From assembly GCA_013396635.1 (NCBI GenBank), contig WBMW01005912.1, positions 33,593 through 97,592 of the forward strand: DNA of 64,000 nucleotides. Direction: 5' to 3'. The position numbers and the translations under genes are program-made. This document shows positions 48,931 to 61,744 of this stretch, piece after piece. The notes beneath the pieces were generated by a model. The model made no database searches. It saw only the letters and a list, made by a program, of their open reading frames with translations, and had not been told where the DNA came from. Numbering within the stretch: position 1 is the first letter of the stretch; each line of letters starts with the position of its first letter. Source of the DNA: Penelope pileata. Its lineage: Eukaryota; Chordata; Aves; Galliformes; Cracidae.

Positions 48931-51900
48931 TGGGCATTATTCCTTGTTACAGTAAGTCGTTATGCTAGTCTCAGAAGCAGTGTGAGAATGGGAATACTGT
49001 TTCAAGTATTTATGGTCTGAATTTCCACTTGTTCAGAATCTAACTTAACAAATACTTATTGTAGCACCAGGAAAGTTTTCAGAGAGTCTTTCAAGGGCTG
49101 ATACCCTACATGACCAAGCCTTCCTTCCATTTCCTTACATAAAAGATGAACATTTCAATCACATTTCATTAGCATAATGTATTCTGGCAAGAGAGTAAGA
49201 ATGAGTGAGAACAACACATAGTCACAAAAGGTTAGATTTCCCTCAGCATGTAACTGCTTGTTTTGCCAGTATCTCCACAGACAAAATTCGTATTTGCTTT
49301 CAATTATTTTTTTTTCCCAACATTTTCAGCATACAGACATTGTGTTCCTTTGTCATTGATGGCTGATTCTGACAATGTGGTAGGTTACTAACAGAGCTAC
49401 CTGTGTGGTCTCTAAAAGCGTTAAGATCTACTTTTTCTCATCCTTAGCCGATGAAAAGTCTTTCATCATTTCTGATAATTTGAGGAAATGCTTATCCTGT
49501 TCTTTGTCATATTTCATGCACCAAAATGAATGATATCTCCATTTTAATTTCTTTTCTATCAAGTTGGTTGCACAATAACTTTTCTCTAAGCTGAACTTTT
49601 TAATCTCCAGTTTCCATCTTTTTCTTATAGTCTCGGATACTGTACTTAGCAAAGCTCTAACAAAGTCCTAAGATTTGTTTGTGTAATATTTCAAGGAGAA
49701 GACTGTGGAGATGCCAGAGTTAGTTCTGAACTACTTTTCCCAGAGATCTGTACATCAAGAATACTTAGATACGTGTAGACCATACTTTTCACATTTTCTG
49801 CTTAGAACTGGAAAACTGCTCCTCAAGTATTGATGAGAGAAGGAAGTGATGGCACTAACTTGGGTTAGAGCCTTGAATTGCTGTTTCATCAAGATATAAG
49901 AAATAATTACTGCTTTGATCAAAATGATTAGCTTGCCGTTTATTTCTACACACTTATATTGGGTGGGTGGAGCCCTCCAGAATAAAATAGATATTAAGGT
50001 GAGAGGTAACTTGAAATATAGAGTTACTTAGAGAAGGCAGTTCCTAAGGACTGGACAACCAGAGAAGAAAGCCCAGACAGCAATAACAACAAGGAAGGCA
50101 GTGATCCAGAAGATATAGAATGTTTTTGGAAGACACAGAGTATAAGTGAGAAAGGGGTCATGGATGAGGACTATGGCAGAGGAAGAGTAAATCTAGGGAC
50201 AGCAATGGGCATCGGTGATGGGAAGAAAGCTAGCAAGTCAAAGACGATGCCAAGAAGCAGTGCATGAAGATCATTGAAGCAAATCGGAGTATAACAGCCA
50301 TGCACAGGGGAAGGCACAGATTTTCTTGGTCAATGAAGAAAGAGCAGTAAATAAGGTGATAAAAGAAGAGTTGAAAGCTCCTCCATAGTAACACAAGAGC
50401 ATGTAATAACTAGTTGATGCCGTAAGTGTTAGTATAGTGGGTGAGATTAGACATGAAGACAAAAAGGAAAAGGGAAGAAGCCTGAAAAGAATAAAGCAGT
50501 TAAAAGAAATGTTGAAAATGACAATTGTATGTCATGAACTGCATTTACTCGTCCTTTACTTGAGGAAGGGAACTGCTAAATCACAGCAATCAAAGAGGAG
50601 TCTGATAGGAAGGAATTAGATGAGAGGACCTACTGAGATTCTCCGGGGACTGTTCTGCGCTGAGGTGTGCAAAGGGCAAAGGAAGTCCTGGAGAAACCAC
50701 CATAACACAATGAAAGTTTTTCCTTCTCCCGGTAGCACCTCTGCAGCAGCATCAGGGAAAAGATGTATAAGAACGGTATGAAATTGCCCAAACGAGAATT
50801 TTTGCATACTTACAGTTTTTTTTTTCTCTGGCACTAACCTCTGGGCAGGTAAAAACTTTGGCAAAAGAGGATGCATTGTAATTCTGACTTCCCCTAATTA
50901 ATGAAGAGGAAGATATGATACATGTAAAGCTGTAGGAGGTAAATCTGTGATTATAGTACAATTCATTTTTGCTTGCTCCATCTCAAGGTTATTTATCTCA
51001 TTTCCTCATGATTGTGTCCTCTAAATTCAGCAGTTAACAACTCCGAACAATAAGAAAATCTACCTGACATTCCACACTAAAAATACATGTCATACCTGCA
51101 CCCCAAGACTATTTTTGGAAAACTTGAGTCTATTTGAAGTGAAACTCACATTGATTCAAACTTCTGCTTTCACATCTTAGTTTCCTAAGTCATGACACAG
51201 CTGCAGTTCATGATTTTGTCCTCTCATTTGGGTGTACACATTGAACAACGTGAAACTCAGAGAGAGTGGGAGTCACTTTCAGTCTGTTTGAGCATAAAAT
51301 AATTGTCCTTCTTAACACCAGTCTATGTAGATTCTAGCACTTTATGATTTGATTGTGTATAATGAAATTTAGAAAAGGAAATACACTACATTTTATTGCT
51401 ATAATTTGCTTTAAATTTTCTAAGCACTCTTCTTTGTTGTAAGAAAGTTCTGAACAATAACTTCGCCTTTTCTTTTCCCAGGTTTAAAAGAAAATTCATC
51501 CCAGTTCCAAGATCAGAAAAGAGAGTTAAGTGATGACTGTGGTGGAGGTTGCAATTTTTGGAAATTGTAAAAGGTGGGACACCATTTTTAGAAAGAGAAA
51601 GCTTCCACAACAGCAACATAGCATTTAAATTAATTAGTCAATGAAAGGAAGATATAAAACCCCTCAAAGGAAACATGCAAATAAAGAAAACTTCTCTAAA
51701 TCATTAAGATCTCACAGACAGAAAAAGAATTCTTGCATGATAAGGGACAATGCTGTAAATGAAATCTTTCCAAATTCTGTACTTGAGTCCTAGGCAGAGC
51801 TGCTGCTCCTTGCTGTGTGCGTACCAAGTCATAGTAAGTGACACAAAATGGACCTAACTGCATTCTGCCTGCCCTACCACATGTTACCACAGTTGTGGGG

Positions 51901-54772
51901 AAATACAATGCATTCCCAAGGGACTTGCAGAACCATGGAAACATCCTATGGTCTCTGGGATCATCCTCAAGGAATTCACCTTTGAGGAATAATCTCTTGG
52001 TCGGAACAATTCATCTGTGTTGCCAGCTAAGAACTGTGCCTAACAGCACTTTTGAAACCACTGCTAATAACTGATAGTCAGCCTTCAGCAGCTCAAGCGA
52101 TATTTTGGAGAGAAACACGTGCAAAGACACACACATTTTAATTTCTTTAGAATCCAAAAATACTACATGCGACAGGTTTAGCATCTTAGCTGGTTATCAA
52201 GCAAGAGCTAATTCTTTCACCAAAACAGCTAAATAAAGGCTTCAGTATGTGCAGTGTTACTGATGATTCAGTGAGAGACTGAGCCTTTGAAGTTTGTCAC
52301 TGGCTTTGAATCCTGAGAAGTCTGTTTCTGTCCATGTCACCACCACCCACATGTGTCTATGTGTCTGTCTCTGTCTGTGGTTTTGCTTTAAATTGTCAGT
52401 TTTCCTCAAGGCTATCAATGTATCATTCTCAGGACTGCAGCAAACAGCAAGGAGAGCTATGAATAGCCATACCCTGGGGATCTGCGCACTGAGTGTCGTT
52501 GAAGGGAGCAGGGACATCTGCACCCTTGCATTGTGATTATGCCTATAAGCAGAAAGAGATTTACAATGGAGAAAGCCAGATTACAGAACCGATGCATTAG
52601 GCACTTGCCCTGTGTTTGTGTCCTCAGTCTGCAGCACTTCAGCATTGTTCCACTGTACAGAAAAGCCTGAGTATGCCAGCAAGGATGGTAACAGATCGTT
52701 GGTATAAACAAACAGCATCTGTGTTGTCTCATAGAGTATCAAGAACGGCAGATATGCTAATTTTACAGACAAAAAACTGACCTTAAACTATTGCAGTGGT
52801 TGCATGCAGCGTATTTCAGTCCCTTTTAAAAGTAAAATAAAATTCATGTGAAAAATAAACACAATTAAGTAGTTCCACATTGATACACTAAGTGCTATGT
52901 TAACCCTTATGGAACCTTGGAAACTTTTACTAAGATAAAAATACACTGGCATGTTAACATGCAGATACACTAAAGACAAATTTTTGTTTTGTCACAAGAC
53001 ACAGTCAATTTTATTTCTCATATTGTTGTAATACTGATTTTCTAGAACCAGGAAACAATGTTTGCATTATAAATCATATCTTACTGAACTTGGTAAAATT
53101 AACAGAAGAAACTCATTACAGAGGGTGGCAAAAGCAACTCTTCACAAGGTATATTGTGTTGTTTTGACTGAAAGTGTAGAATCTGAAGATGTGAAAACCA
53201 AATATGCTTCCAGATTACCGTACAGAAATCCTGGGGAGGATTTTAGACTGTTAATGTCATCATTTCATTATTACATATCTTTTAGTTACCTAATGAGCTC
53301 TGTTTAAACACTTGATTCTGTGAACAGCTTTTCCTTCTGGAGGCTTTCAGGAGTCTCTGTCTATGTGTTGGTAGGATTACTTCGCCCTGGACACAAGTAT
53401 AATTTGAGTGTCAAGGTGGTGGTGGTAATCTCCACTCATGATAGTAACTTGTACTTTCACTGAGATGCATAGAGCAGAAATTCAAGGACAGCAAATGAAT
53501 ATGTTGGCCTCAAAGGACAGTCCAGTACTACCAAAGACTTACGACAGAATCTCTCAGGTTTGGCTTGGAAAGACGGATGATTACACAGTTGTCAGGAACT
53601 TGGTGTGACTTTTTCTGCAGAGTCCATTTTTGTGCAGTTGGCAGTGTCCGTTGAGTACTGGGGCTAATCAACTGTCTTTCTGATTGTTTCCATCCTACTC
53701 CAAGGTGCATCAGGTGAAATGCTGGGAGAGAGCTCTATGAGAAAACAGATTTTTCAGTGTTTCCAGAGGATTATTCTTCAGAGTGAGGCAATAGAATCCA
53801 TTCCCATTTGACCTATTAATGATCAAAATTTGTCCTTGAAGTTCTCAGGGATGTATCTTCCCACATTAAAGTAAAATAATATTATTTAAAAAGATTAAAA
53901 GCAATCTACTTACTGTAAAACCTATCTCTTACTATTGAATAACATCTTTAACATCTCTTTTCACCTGTTAAGTACATGTATTAGTAAAAACTTGCAGTAA
54001 ATTTAGTGTCTATCTGAAAACACAGCCTCCAGTTTAGCAACAGCAGTAAATTGATGGCTTCTTTAACTTCTGTGAATAGAATAGAGTGCAACTTAGTATT
54101 TGGAAATCTCTCAAAGTCACTACTGGGATTTTTGCATGAAATATCTCTTGTTTATGAGAGTACCCAGGTGCTAGGGTGTAAAGCTGAACCTAAGATTGAA
54201 GTAAGAGAGACTGAACATAATGCAGATGATGACAAGCCCTCATTTTAATAAAAAAAAAAAAAAGCTTCTTCCCATTGACCAGATCCAAAGATCTCCAAAA
54301 CGCATTGCATGCTATGGATCTGTTCCTCAGTTTTTGTTGCAGCATGACTGCAGAAAAACTGATTTGGACTTGTGCCTAGTGCTTTGCCAGCCAGAGAGAG
54401 TCTGGGAAAGAAGTCAGCCTCTCCAGCTCAATATCATGTGAGAATCCACCTGTATTGGGAAACTCAGAAATTCCAATTTAAAATTGTATTTATTTATTCA
54501 TTGTTAAATCTTCTTCATTCTCACACATTTTTTTGCTAAGACTACTTTCAGGAGATGTCATAATCTTGACTACTTTTTGTGCTAAATCACCTTGTTCAAA
54601 GCATTTAAAAACTTGTGCGTAGGACTCAGCTTGACAAGCCCTTATTTAAGGGCAGATAAATTTTAAGCATTCAAGCTGTGAATGCCCTTTCTGATGACAC
54701 AGAAGATGAAAAATCCCTGCAACAGAAGCTCACATTTCATTGCTTTCTCTATTCATTTACCGGGAGTTTCCA
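48931..54772. other. mostly unique DNA, no gene seen
   Basis: About 5.8 kb. Purine-rich stretches occur at 49980-50270 and 50430-50520, and a TG/TCTG-rich spot at about 52350-52380. A run of about 14 A begins near 54248. Frames of up to 91 codons show no recognisable family. Confidence 0.55.
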
Positions 54773-55190
54773 ATAGAGTCACAGGACAGTTCAGGCTGGG
54801 AGGGAGCTCAACATGTCTCTGCTCTGACCTCCTGCTGACAGCGCGGTCAGCTTTGAGGTCAGACCATTATCCTTAGGGCTTCATCCAGTCAGGCCCTGAA
54901 AAAATCCAAGGATGAAGAGTGAGCCACCTCTCTGGGCTACCTGTGCCCCTGTCTGACTGTCTTCATGGGGAGCAAGTTTTACTTTACACCCAGTCTGAAA
55001 CTCTTGTGATTCAACTTATGTTGTCCATTGATTGTCATCTTCCCACCATGTACCATTGTGAAGAGTCCATCTCCACCTCTTTGATGAGATTCCTATGTGC
55101 ACTGGGGGCTGCTTTTAGGTCTCCTGAAGCCATCTCCGCTCCAGGCTGAACAAGCACAGTTTCCTGAGCCTCTTCTCAGGGAACTCGGGG
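54773..55190 (-). mobile_element. diverged CR1 LINE 3' fragment
   Basis: Minus-strand CR1 end: GAGTCACAGGACAGTTCAGG (54776-54795) and GGGAGGGAGCTCAACATGTC mark the 3' terminus, and CCACCTCTCTGGGCTACCTG (54926-54945) plus the CTCCAGGCTGAACAAGCACA block (55139-55158) mark the internal region in the correct order. It is more diverged than the other CR1 copies and has no ATTCTATG-like tail left. Right boundary approximate. Confidence 0.8.
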
Positions 55191-58100
55191 TGGAAATGAG
55201 GAGGGGGAGTGGGAAAGCAGTGGTAGATGAACTCTACAAGGCCTACTGCACTATCAGGGCTTCTGCACTTTGTGCTCTGAATCTTGAGACAGGCGACACT
55301 GCTGAAAAGTTAATGACGTGGTAGGACCATAGAGCTTTAACCAACAACTTCTTGAAGCAGAACTACACAATATAGAAAACCTAGACTGAGGCAGCTTTTA
55401 GCAGGGAGGGAACTAGAAGGAGATTTACAGTTACTTCGTGTTTCTGTAAAATTATCTTAATAAACCTGGACATTTATTAAGCATTTAAGAAAGTTAGAAA
55501 AAAAAACAGTTCAGTGCAACAAAGCTATACTGCCAAAGCTAAAAATATATTTTTAAATGAATACTGCATTTTTAAATTAAGAAATTGGACGAAGTCCTAC
55601 AGAGCCCAGTTTCAGGTTTGGCATTAAGCCTGCAAAAATACTTATTATGGTCAGCCTCTGCTACTGAAACATTTATTATGGCTGGATGTAGGCAGGTTTG
55701 GTCAATGTGAAAGATGCTTCTAATCTCCTTTGCTCTTGATGAGTATGTTTTTCACCATGTTCCAGCTCAGTAGAGTCTGTATCGCTGAAGAACAAGCTCC
55801 CCAACCCCCATCCCATCAGATTTTATTACTTAACTCACAGATTTGTATGAAAGCTATTTTTGTTCCTAGCAGGGTGCAAGGAATGTTAAAAAGTCCTATT
55901 TGTTTTTCTCTCTCTTTTTTTAATATAATTACTATGCTGGTGTTGCTTGTCTGCATTTTATTTGGGATACGTTTAAATTTATAAGTTGATAAAAGCAAGT
56001 TTTCTGTTTGATCACCAAGTGGTATGAAAATTGGTGAAGTAAGACCACAAAAAATGGTAACATAAACATCTGATACAGCTGGAAAAAAATCTTAAATAGA
56101 TGAGTAAAAGAGTATTTTATAATGATTTTTCTATGGGACAGGAGACTGAAATAGGTCCTGTAATCTCTTGTTGTCATTTTGACAAGGTTCTAATTACTGT
56201 GTGCCATGTTGATCTATTATGCACTGTACCAGGACTTGTGATGTAGTTTGTATTAGGAAGTACAGCTTTCCTTAACTGGAGAGAAGTACCTTAGGCTTAA
56301 GCAGTTAGTCACTTCTTTATGAATGAAACCTTGTATAGTCATTTACAGCATGCTTCAGATCCCATCACACAGCTGCCTTGACAAAAAGGAACAAGCCAAT
56401 TCATAATAGTTTGTTTGAGATGATGCTGTGTACAATGGATGTGTACATTTATGTTTTGAGGCACAGACAAAAATCAAACAGAGATATACTACGTCACCTG
56501 ACTTTATTTACAGTACAAAATGAAATTTCTGCATATTAAAACCTTTCATGCAAGCCATTTTCTGTGTGACTTGTTTTGATAGTAAGGAGAAGAACTAACA
56601 GTGTACTTGAATATTATCATGCTAATTGATTTTTTATTTTGTTAGTTACACTAAAATATGTTTGGAGCAGGGAAATACAATTAATTTGAACAGTGCGCAG
56701 CACAAAGACCTTGCTTCTCATGGGAACAGCTGGACATTACCACAAGTTGCATACTAAGAACATCCATCATGTGTCATTAATTGAAAGAAAAAGAAAGAAC
56801 TACTGCAGATCAAAGCTATCTTCAAGAATTAATCTCTTAAAAATAATTTTTAAAAGCAATAAGGGAGCTAATGATATATTTATTGTGAAAAGAATACTTA
56901 CGTTGATAGTTCTGTTTAATGTAGCTTATGGAATTACTTTTCTTCCAGCCCCTGTCTTTACTTGCATCTTTGGGGTGTCAGGATGAGCATGTGGTACCAC
57001 AAATGCCACCAGAAGCATGAAGAACAGTTACAGCAATTATCTCACAGAATCTATGAATGTGCCCAGAACGCGTAGGATCTTTGCAAAATTCATATAACAA
57101 AATCCAACAACTCTTCACTGAATGTGCATGAAGAAATACTTATTTTAAAAGCATTGAAATTGCTCACATCTCAGCATCTCTTTCTATAGCAACAGCTAAA
57201 AGCACAACTTCAACGTAAGCTCAGTGTACACAAAATAAAATGTTTACGTTTTGCTCTAGATGGATGTTTGATACTCCCAGTCAGAATGTAGAGAAGGTGG
57301 AATATAAAAAATATCACATTCATACAATGCTCTGATATTCATAACAGAACTCAAATTACTCTTATAAAGTTGGATCTCTCTTGGTTCTAGTGATGTGTGA
57401 AAATATAGTAGTTATTAATGCATCATCTTTGTTTGACTGAAAGGTAGCTTCTGAGATACCTTCTGAGTGTCAGGAAGAGTTGTGTATATAAATCCAGAGG
57501 TTTATTTTGATTTTTTTCCAATATTAACCCTTTTGTAACAAATTATTTTGATAGCTCATGTGGTTGAGGGTAGTTTTTTAGCTGATAATCCCAGCTTTTC
57601 TTTTCCAGCTAAAGCAATCTCATTTAAACTGCCTTTATAACCATCCCAAACCTTCATGAATGGATGCACACATGTACATCTACAGATCAACACATGGGTC
57701 TCCACGATTTCAGGAGCTCAGAGTTAGTAACTATCACTGATCTTCTCCGATTGGAAACCTTTAATTATCAATTATTTCTCAGGAACTTTCGTGAAGTATT
57801 TTTGAAAAATCAATATATTTACCAATACATATGCCTTCATAATTAATTTTATATTTCACTCTTGAATCCTGCATATCAGCCAGTTCTAATCAGAATGCAA
57901 AACATCTGACCAATTTTAGCAGGGCTGATCAAGCAAGTGCGAAAAAGCACAGGCATATTCACGTCATCCATTCTTCCCTTCGTGAGTCTGAGATGGAAAA
58001 AGTTACTGAACAGCCCTGTGTTTTTCTAACAGAAAAGGAAGAAGGGAACTAAAAAAGATTGCTAAGAGACAGTGCAGGAGGGCATGATGTTGACTTGTTA

Positions 58101-58804
58101 TGCTTCTGAGCAATGTAATTTAATACACAAGGAAGACGCCCATAGTCTGGTTGTGACCATCAATATTTCTGACACAAATACAGGCTTTACGCAACAAAAC
58201 AGTTTGCTCCCAATTTTAGGTTAAAAATCATTATCAAATAAAAGAGTGGGGTTAGCAATTACACAGTATCTAGAATCTTACATCCGAAATAGAAATAGCC
58301 AAGATTCAGAAATAACTTGCAGGCTCATCAGTCAATCAAATAAAGGCTACTGAGAAAAGATCTAAATATCTTAGTCACAACAAAGACAACTATTTTCAGC
58401 AAAGGCTCTGCAGATGCACATTCTGTTTGCAGCTGCAGACCAGCCTTAAAAAGTGAGGTCAACCGGGTTTGGAGGGAATCCAATGTGAGGATCTGAATGA
58501 GCTCTGCAGCCTAACCCTCCAGCTGAGGATGAACAGCTCAAGCTAGCTCAAGATTTCAGTTCACCACAGTCATTGGGGTTGTCGTGAGGTGCCTCGGTTG
58601 TACATCTGAGCCATAAATCAGTTTCTGTTTAGTTTAGCAGAGCAAAAACGTGTGCAGTTTATTTTCTTGCTGCCACTGTTCACAGGGCCTCCAAGCAAAT
58701 ATTTTTAATCAGATGAATCATGCCAGGAGGTGCTTGAAGGCCTCTTAGTTGTGTTCAGTTGCTCATGAAGGTGGGTTCTACTGTATGAGAAACAAGGAGG
58801 GTGA
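55191..58804. other. unique AT-rich DNA, no gene seen
   Basis: About 3.6 kb without recognised repeats. Frames of up to 97 codons (56693-56986) show no family signal. A short direct repeat AGCTCAAG occurs twice near 58536-58553. Confidence 0.6.
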
Positions 58805-59152
58805 GAATCATAGAATCATAGAATCATAGAAGGGTTCAGGTTGGAAGGGACCTTAGAGATCATCTTGTTCCACCCCCCCTGCCATGGGCAAGGACACCTC
58901 CCACTAGACCAGGTTGCCCAAAGCCCCATCCAGCCTGGCTTTGAATACTTCCAGGGAGGGAGCATCAGCGACTTCCCTGGGCAACCTGTTCCAGTGTCTC
59001 ACCACCCTCACAGTGAAGAATTTCTTCCTTATATCCAGTCTAAATCTACCCTCTTCCAGTTTATAACCATTACCCCTTGTTCTGTCATTATCTATCCTTG
59101 TAAAAAGCCCCTCCCCAGCTTTCCTGTAGGCCCCCTTCAGGTACTGGAAGGC
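58805..59152 (-). mobile_element. CR1 LINE 3' fragment
   Basis: Three GAATCATA-like tail units (58805-58829, the complement of ATTCTATG-like units) are followed by GGTTGGAAGGGACCTTAGAG and the standard CR1 3' region (CACTAGACCAGGTTGCCCAA, 58902-58921; GGGCAACCTGTTCCAGTGTC, 58979-58998; ACCCCTTGTTCTGTCATTAT). It is 5'-truncated before any reverse transcriptase core. Low divergence by eye suggests one of the younger copies here. Confidence 0.96.
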
Positions 59153-60904
59153 TGAATGAGAATACTACAGGCCAGCCCCTCAATGGGTTTAAAATGGCAT
59201 ACATCCACTGACCTGCTGCATTTCTGACCAGTTGAAGAGCTGAACGGCAGTGTCTGAGATTTAAAAACAGAATTAAATAAATGTAGAAGAAGAACATATG
59301 TTTTAAAGCTACAGATTTAAACTTTAATGGTGACAGACATACAGGTAACCTCATGGAAGAAGAAGGCTTCTTCTCCCTAAACTTGGCTGACCTGCCTATA
59401 CCTGATCGTGCCATTGTCAGCACAAATTTATTGCTGGGTCCAGGATTAACCCACATTCTCATCACCTATCTCAAAACAAATATAAAATATAGTATGTTTA
59501 GTTTCTGGGTGACAGAAACACTGCCAGAGTGGTAAGGACTCAGACGGAAGCAATTACACTGTACGCTGAATGCTGGCATTGACTTTGCACAGTGCAGGTT
59601 GTAAAATACAGTCACAAGGAGTGGATAAGCCATTCCCAGGTGGTACCGTGGTACAACCAAAGGGACAATGGATCTTTATTGTCTGACAGAGGAGGCAGCT
59701 GGCCTTGATATGCAGAAGCGAGCTGATCTGATGAGCAGGGAATGAGAAAGCTCTCCAGTCATCTTGTTTATTGAAAGAACATTGAGATGTGGCTAATTAT
59801 GTAGAGCTAAGTCCTCTTCTGAGCAGAAAAATGAGAGCTTTACAGTGCTCTTCTGCACTGAAGGGGGTATAACAAGGACTGGTGGGATGCTAAAGTCCAT
59901 TGAATTAAACTGGAAATGAGACAAAAAATTTTTAAGGGGGAAAAAGATTAAATATTGAGGCACATGATCAAGGGGAATGGCAAGTTCTCCATCTTGTTAT
60001 GTTTTCAAACTGATATGGAAACTTTTGTAGCAGTTGGACTTCCTTCAAGTGCATCTGAAATATTACAGTGTGTATTTCAATGATTCCATCCGACCTTTAT
60101 CTCAGTCCACAACCAGGGCACCAGCTTCTGGAATTGCATGACAATTAATCGGGCTATAGACAGCTCCTGCTATGAAAAAAGACAAGTCTGCCCTTAGTAA
60201 AGGTAATCTGAGGATCAGGGAAATTGGGGACATGCTGATTTCTTCTACAGTTTTTAGGTCAAGACTCTAACAGCTTAATGCAGCTTAGTGTCTTTTCCCC
60301 CTACCACTTGGATGTTGGTGTGTCATATTGCTTTGAGCCCCTCACATTTTACTTTTTTTATTATGGCTAACAGTTATGTCTTACGTGGGTTTGATGTGTG
60401 AGGAAATGTCTTTGCCTTAAATTTAAGTACATCTTTCACACTCAGTAAAAAGAATACGTTCGGTTCTTGAATTCCTGGGAGACTCAGTGGACTTTCAAGG
60501 AATTTATATCTTCCTTCACTTGATAAAACCTCTGCTAAAGTGAAGGAATTCTCTCTTCCCTGAAGAAGGAACCCAGGTTTACCTGGCAGGAATTTCTATG
60601 GCAGAGTGCTACATGTGCTAGTGGCCAGTTGTCACAGAGTTGCTCTGATATCCCCGTACGCTAGGCAGATTTTCTATCAGAGTAACTTGTGGCTCTTGCC
60701 AGTGCATAAATATGGGCCATCTACTTCAAGGATTGGTTTGTTAACTGCTTACTTGTGCACATTTCCTCGCTGCTGTTTTCTTGGAGTGATTACCTTGATC
60801 TTTTTGTTGTACATATACCACACAGGTGCTACTGAGATCACATAGTAGCTGCCAGCAAAGCTCTTACCCACTAGCCAAGAGTTGCAGATGTGCTCCTACA
60901 ATCA
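59153..60904. other. unique DNA, no gene seen
   Basis: About 1.75 kb. No repeat or coding family is recognised. Confidence 0.6.
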
Positions 60905-61285
60905 AAAAATCATAGAATATCCCAAGATGGAAGGGACCCACAAGAACTCCAACTCCTGGCTCCACACACAAAGGCCCAAAATCCAAACCCTGTGTCTGAG
61001 AGCGTTATCCAAACGCTCCTTGAGCTCTGGCAGCTTGGGGCCATGGCCACTGCCCTGGGCAGCTTGTTCCATGCCCACCACTCTCTGGTGAAGAACCTTA
61101 TCCTAGCCCCCACCTGACCCTCCCCTGACACAGCTCCATGCCGCTCCCTCGGGCCCTGTCACTGTCACCAGAGAGCAGAGCTCAGCGCTGCCCCTCTGCT
61201 CCCCTGGTGAGGAAGCTGTAGGCCGCCATGAAGCCTCCCCTCAGCCTCCTCTGCTCTGGGCTGAATCCTGCTGCATCCCATGGCA
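60905..61285 (-). mobile_element. CR1 LINE 3' fragment
   Basis: AATCATAGAATATCCCAAGA (60908-60927) and TGGAAGGGACCCACAAGAAC form the minus-strand 3' end. CAAACGCTCCTTGAGCTCTG (61010-61029) and CCCTGGGCAGCTTGTTCCAT follow, then a CCCCTCAGCCTCCTCTGCTC block (61228-61247). The wording differs from the 58.8-kb copy, so this is another CR1 subfamily. It is GC-rich and has no usable frame. Confidence 0.93.
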
Positions 61286-61690
61286 TTTGAGAAAGAATTT
61301 AATCTCCCTGAGGCTAAGGAATGATCCAGGCTTCCCTGCTGGAAGAACACGCTGTTTTTGGGTCACAGATTTAGAATGGTGTAATACAGTTCAGGTCTCT
61401 GGTATGTAGGAAATACCGGACAAGATGTGGCTGCAATAGCAAAGAAGATGGAGCTATAAAAAAGAAGACTAAAATCTATGCATGGATCAGGGAAGAGAAG
61501 ATTTAAGTGAGTATTAAGGTGAAGTTCATGAACTTCTGACTAGGTTCATAACATTGGCTTCCATCAGGGTTATTCACTCAAACAAACATAGTATCATAAA
61601 AAAGCCTGGAGAAGTTCAGACATGGTACACGGAGATATGTGCCTTCAAAAACTTTTCCCTAGAAAATAATCTACTTATCTACTTAACTGG
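61286..61690. other. unique DNA, no gene seen
   Basis: About 400 bases between the CR1 end and a simple repeat. Nothing is recognised. Confidence 0.6.
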
Positions 61691-61719
61691 TTCTCTCTCT
61701 CTCTCTCAAAAAAAAAAAA
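61691..61719. repeat. (CT)n followed by A12, abutting gap
   Basis: Eight CT units (61692-61707) pass directly into twelve A and then into the run of N. The true length of the A run or of a longer repeat is unknown. Confidence 0.9.
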
Positions 61720-61744
61720 NNNNNNNNNNNNNNNNNNNNNNNNN
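61720..61744. other. assembly gap (25 N)
   Basis: Twenty-five N bases. Short fixed-size gaps of this kind are usually placeholders, so the distance across it should not be trusted. Confidence 0.99.
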
